The notes below the pieces were generated by a model, which was given only the letters and a program-made list of their open reading frames with translations, ran no database searches and was not told the DNA's origin. The translations under genes were made by a program, and so were the position numbers. A stretch of 6,867 bases of DNA from Flavobacteriales bacterium. Lineage in GTDB: Bacteria; Bacteroidota; Bacteroidia; Flavobacteriales_D; Crocinitomicaceae. The stretch covers positions 1 through 6,867 of the forward strand of contig RFNX01000401.1 of NCBI GenBank assembly GCA_009926905.1. The letters run 5' to 3'. Positions 4,372-6,867 of this stretch are shown piece by piece (position 1 is the stretch's first letter; every line of letters begins with the position of its first letter).

Positions 4372-6867
4372 TTACATATTGCGTCGATACTGCCCCCCTA
4401 CTTCAAACAACGCATTCGTAATTTGACCCAACGAAGCATATTTACAAGTTTCCATCAATTCCTCAAACATATTGCGATTGTTGATAGCAGCGTCTTGTAC
4501 TTTTTCGATTCCTGCAGTTGAAAGTGCAGAATTTCCAGCTTGTAATTCTCGTAACATTTCGATTTGATATTCTTTTTCCTCTTCCGTTGCACGAATCACT
4601 TCTTTTGGCTGAACCGTTGGCGAACCTTTTGAACTTAAGAAGGTGTTTACACCAATAATTGGGAATTCACCAGTATGTTTTAAGGTCTCGTAATACAACG
4701 ATTCTTCTTGAATTTTAGAGCGTTGGTACATTGTTTCCATCGCACCTAAAACGCCACCTCTTTCCGTGATTCTATCAAATTCTGACAATACTGCTTCTTC
4801 CACTAAATCCGTTAAATCGTCTATGATAAATGAACCTTGGAGTGGATTTTCGTTTTTCGCCAAACCTAATTCACGATTGATAATCAACTGAATAGCCATT
4901 GCACGACGCACTGATTCTTCTGTAGGTGTCGTAATTGCCTCATCGTAAGCATTGGTGTGTAAGGAATTACAGTTATCGTAAATCGCATACAAAGCTTGTA
5001 AAGTGGTACGAATATCGTTGAAGTCAATTTCTTGCGCGTGTAACGAACGTCCCGAAGTTTGAATGTGGTATTTCAGCATTTGCGCTCTTGGATTTGCTCC
5101 GTATTTTTTCGCCAACGCTTTCGCCCAAATTCTTCTTGCTACACGACCAATCACTGCGTATTCAGGATCGATTCCGTTTGAGAAGAAGAACGATAAGTTC
5201 GGACCAAAATCATTGATGTCCATTCCACGGCTCAAGTAATATTCCACGTATGTGAAACCATTTGCCAATGTGAATGCCAACTGCGTAATCGGATTCGCGC
5301 CCGCTTCAGCAATGTGATAACCAGAAATTGAAACCGAATAGAAGTTACGCACGCCATTATTAATGAAATATTGTTGCACATCACCCATTAATCTCAAAGC
5401 AAATTCAGTTGAGAAAATACACGTGTTTTGCGCTTGGTCTTCTTTTAAAATATCCGCTTGAACTGTTCCACGAACTTGCTTCAAAGTATCCGCTTTGATT
5501 TGTGCATAAACGTCAACTGGTAAAACTTGGTCACCTGTAACACCTAACAACATCAAACCTAAACCGTCATTTCCTTCAGGTAATTCACCTTGATAACTTG
5601 GACGCTTTGTTCCTTTTTGCTTGTAAATCGCAGCAATTTTAGCTTCCACTTCCGCTTCTAAACCGTTCGCTTTGATGTATTTCTCACAATTTTGGTCGAT
5701 TGCTGCATTCATAAAGAAACCTAACAACATTGGTGCTGGTCCATTGATAGTCATTGAAACTGAAGTCGCAGGATGACTTAAATCGAAACCAGAATATAAT
5801 TTTTTAGCATCGTCTAAACAGCAAATCGAAACACCAGAATTTCCAATTTTACCATAAATATCAGGACGAATCGCAGGATCATTTCCGTATAAAGTCACCG
5901 AGTCAAAAGCCGTTGAAAGACGTTTTGCAGGCATTCCCAAACTTACGTAATGGAATCGTTTGTTCGTTCTTTCTCGGCCACCTTCTCCAGCAAACATACG
6001 TGTTGGATCTTCGCCTTCACGCTTGAAAGGGAACAAACCAGATGTATATGGAAATTCACCCGGATAATTTTCTTGCAATACCCAACGTAAAATATCTCCC
6101 CAACTTGAGTATTTCGGTGAAGCAACCTTAGGTATTTGTGAATGAGACAAAGATTCCGTGTGTGTTTGAATGCTTAACACTTTATCGCGTACTTTGAACT
6201 GGTATTCTGGGTTTTTGAACGATTGTTTTTTCTCGTCCCAATTTTGTAAAATCGCCCAATTTTTCGGGTCGAAATTCAACTTTTCATTTTCAAAAGCTTC
6301 TTGCAATCCTTTTACCAATCTGTCTTTATCTTCGATGGTAGAATTACTAATCGTTTGAATAGAAGTTTGTAATCCTTGTAATTTCTCTGCAACCGCTACT
6401 TGTTGATTTACCCATTTATCGTAAGAACGATTATTCTCAGAAATTTCAGATAAATAACGCGTTCTATCAGGAGGAATCACAAATATTTTCTCCGACATTT
6501 CGCGTGTAATTTGGAACGTAGAATTCAAAGGCGAACCTGTTTTTTCTACTACTTTGTCCATAATTACTTTGTACAACGAATTCATTCCTGGGTCGTTGAA
6601 TTGTGAAGCGATGGTTCCATAAACTGGCATATCGTCCACATTGCTTTCCCATAAATTGTGATTGCGTTGGTATTGTTTACGAACGTCGCGCAAAGCATCT
6701 AAAGCGCCACGTTTGTCGAATTTATTCAATGCGATAACGTCGGCAAAATCCAACATATCGATTTTTTCTAATTGGGTCGCAGCTCCGTATTCTGGCGTCA
6801 TCACGTATAATGAAACGTCTGAGTGGTCTAAGATTTCTGTATCCGATTGACCAATTCCAGAAGTTTC
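4372..6867 (-). CDS. icmF: Fused cobalamin-dependent acyl-CoA mutase with G-protein chaperone domain (IcmF type), N-terminus off the window
   Basis: The frame is open from the right edge to TAA at 4372-4374, giving 831 residues; full-length IcmF is roughly 1,100, so about a quarter is missing (the B12-binding domain and the P-loop). Numbering from the edge: ETSGIGQSD (1-9) is the G3 region and NKFD (48-51) the G4 guanine-specificity motif of the MeaB/ArgK-like GTPase chaperone. A helical linker follows to about 250, then the mutase TIM barrel to the end. Barrel landmarks are FPYTSGLFPFKR (272-283), QADILKEDQAQNTCIF (470-485) and SISGYHIAEAGANP (513-526), where His518 matches the catalytic histidine of methylmalonyl-CoA mutase. 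Phe279 and Gln480 replace the Tyr and Arg that bind the methylmalonyl carboxylate, matching IcmF and predicting isobutyryl-CoA/n-butyryl-CoA (or a related branched acyl-CoA) interconversion using adenosylcobalamin, with GTP-driven cofactor quality control. The enzyme is cytosolic. The internal GTG at 6804 is not a start, since the domain continues upstream. Confidence 0.93.
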   Translation of the reverse strand, partial: ETSGIGQSDTEILDHSDVSLYVMTPEYGAATQLEKIDMLDFADVIALNKFDKRGALDALRDVRKQYQRNHNLWESNVDDMPVYGTIASQFNDPGMNSLYKVIMDKVVEKTGSPLNSTFQITREMSEKIFVIPPDRTRYLSEISENNRSYDKWVNQQVAVAEKLQGLQTSIQTISNSTIEDKDRLVKGLQEAFENEKLNFDPKNWAILQNWDEKKQSFKNPEYQFKVRDKVLSIQTHTESLSHSQIPKVASPKYSSWGDILRWVLQENYPGEFPYTSGLFPFKREGEDPTRMFAGEGGRERTNKRFHYVSLGMPAKRLSTAFDSVTLYGNDPAIRPDIYGKIGNSGVSICCLDDAKKLYSGFDLSHPATSVSMTINGPAPMLLGFFMNAAIDQNCEKYIKANGLEAEVEAKIAAIYKQKGTKRPSYQGELPEGNDGLGLMLLGVTGDQVLPVDVYAQIKADTLKQVRGTVQADILKEDQAQNTCIFSTEFALRLMGDVQQYFINNGVRNFYSVSISGYHIAEAGANPITQLAFTLANGFTYVEYYLSRGMDINDFGPNLSFFFSNGIDPEYAVIGRVARRIWAKALAKKYGANPRAQMLKYHIQTSGRSLHAQEIDFNDIRTTLQALYAIYDNCNSLHTNAYDEAITTPTEESVRRAMAIQLIINRELGLAKNENPLQGSFIIDDLTDLVEEAVLSEFDRITERGGVLGAMETMYQRSKIQEESLYYETLKHTGEFPIIGVNTFLSSKGSPTVQPKEVIRATEEEKEYQIEMLRELQAGNSALSTAGIEKVQDAAINNRNMFEELMETCKYASLGQITNALFEVGGQYRRNM

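Noticed and set aside
6662..6804. GTG/ATG near 6799-6804 as the start of the mutase
   Set aside because: The frame continues to the window edge and encodes the G3 motif of the GTPase domain (ETSGIGQSD), so the gene is cut by the window and does not begin there.
1..6867. tRNA/rRNA genes, CRISPR arrays, insertion sequences, toxin-antitoxin or phage genes
   Set aside because: Nothing recognisable on either strand; the coding frames account for nearly all of the sequence, and the two sizeable gaps (230 and 150 bp) contain no such structure.

Overview
This is an AT-rich window with densely packed genes of small intergenic gaps. It most likely comes from a member of the Bacteroidota, probably Flavobacteriales. 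The evidence is as follows: no clear Shine-Dalgarno sequences precede the starts, a TAnnTTTG-type promoter element sits before one gene, and the gene set is typical of the group (an Asp-box beta-propeller exported protein, a stand-alone mini-MerR regulator, a small NlpC/P60 peptidase, and a fused IcmF-type acyl-CoA mutase). The family assignment inside the order cannot be made from this window.

Layout from left to right. Positions 1-1177 (minus strand) hold the N-terminal 392 residues of an exported beta-propeller protein with Asp-box (BNR) repeats; its C-terminus lies beyond the left edge. Positions 1178-1407 are an AT-rich divergent intergenic region. Positions 1408-2565 (plus) encode a complete 12-helix MFS transporter. 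Positions 2562-3260 (minus) encode a YhhQ-family queuosine-precursor transporter whose stop codon overlaps the MFS stop codon. Positions 3291-3824 (minus) encode a secreted NlpC/P60 (C40) cell-wall peptidase, 30 bp upstream of yhhQ and probably co-transcribed with it. A 49-bp gap separates this pair from a divergent small MerR-type regulator (3874-4221, plus). After a 150-bp convergent spacer, positions 4372-6867 (minus) hold the C-terminal 831 residues of a large fused cobalamin-dependent acyl-CoA mutase with its G-protein chaperone domain (IcmF type). Its N-terminal B12-binding domain and the P-loop lie beyond the right edge.

The genes look like ordinary chromosomal housekeeping and accessory functions (export, solute transport, cell-wall turnover, tRNA-modification precursor uptake, acyl-CoA carbon-skeleton rearrangement). 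I see no shared pathway linking all of them, and no mobile element, CRISPR array, RNA gene or defence-type cassette. I found no convincing undescribed system. The points most worth checking are the substrate-determining residues of the mutase, which argue against a plain methylmalonyl-CoA mutase label; the near-leaderless promoter arrangement of the NlpC/P60 gene; and the stop-on-stop overlap of the MFS and yhhQ genes.
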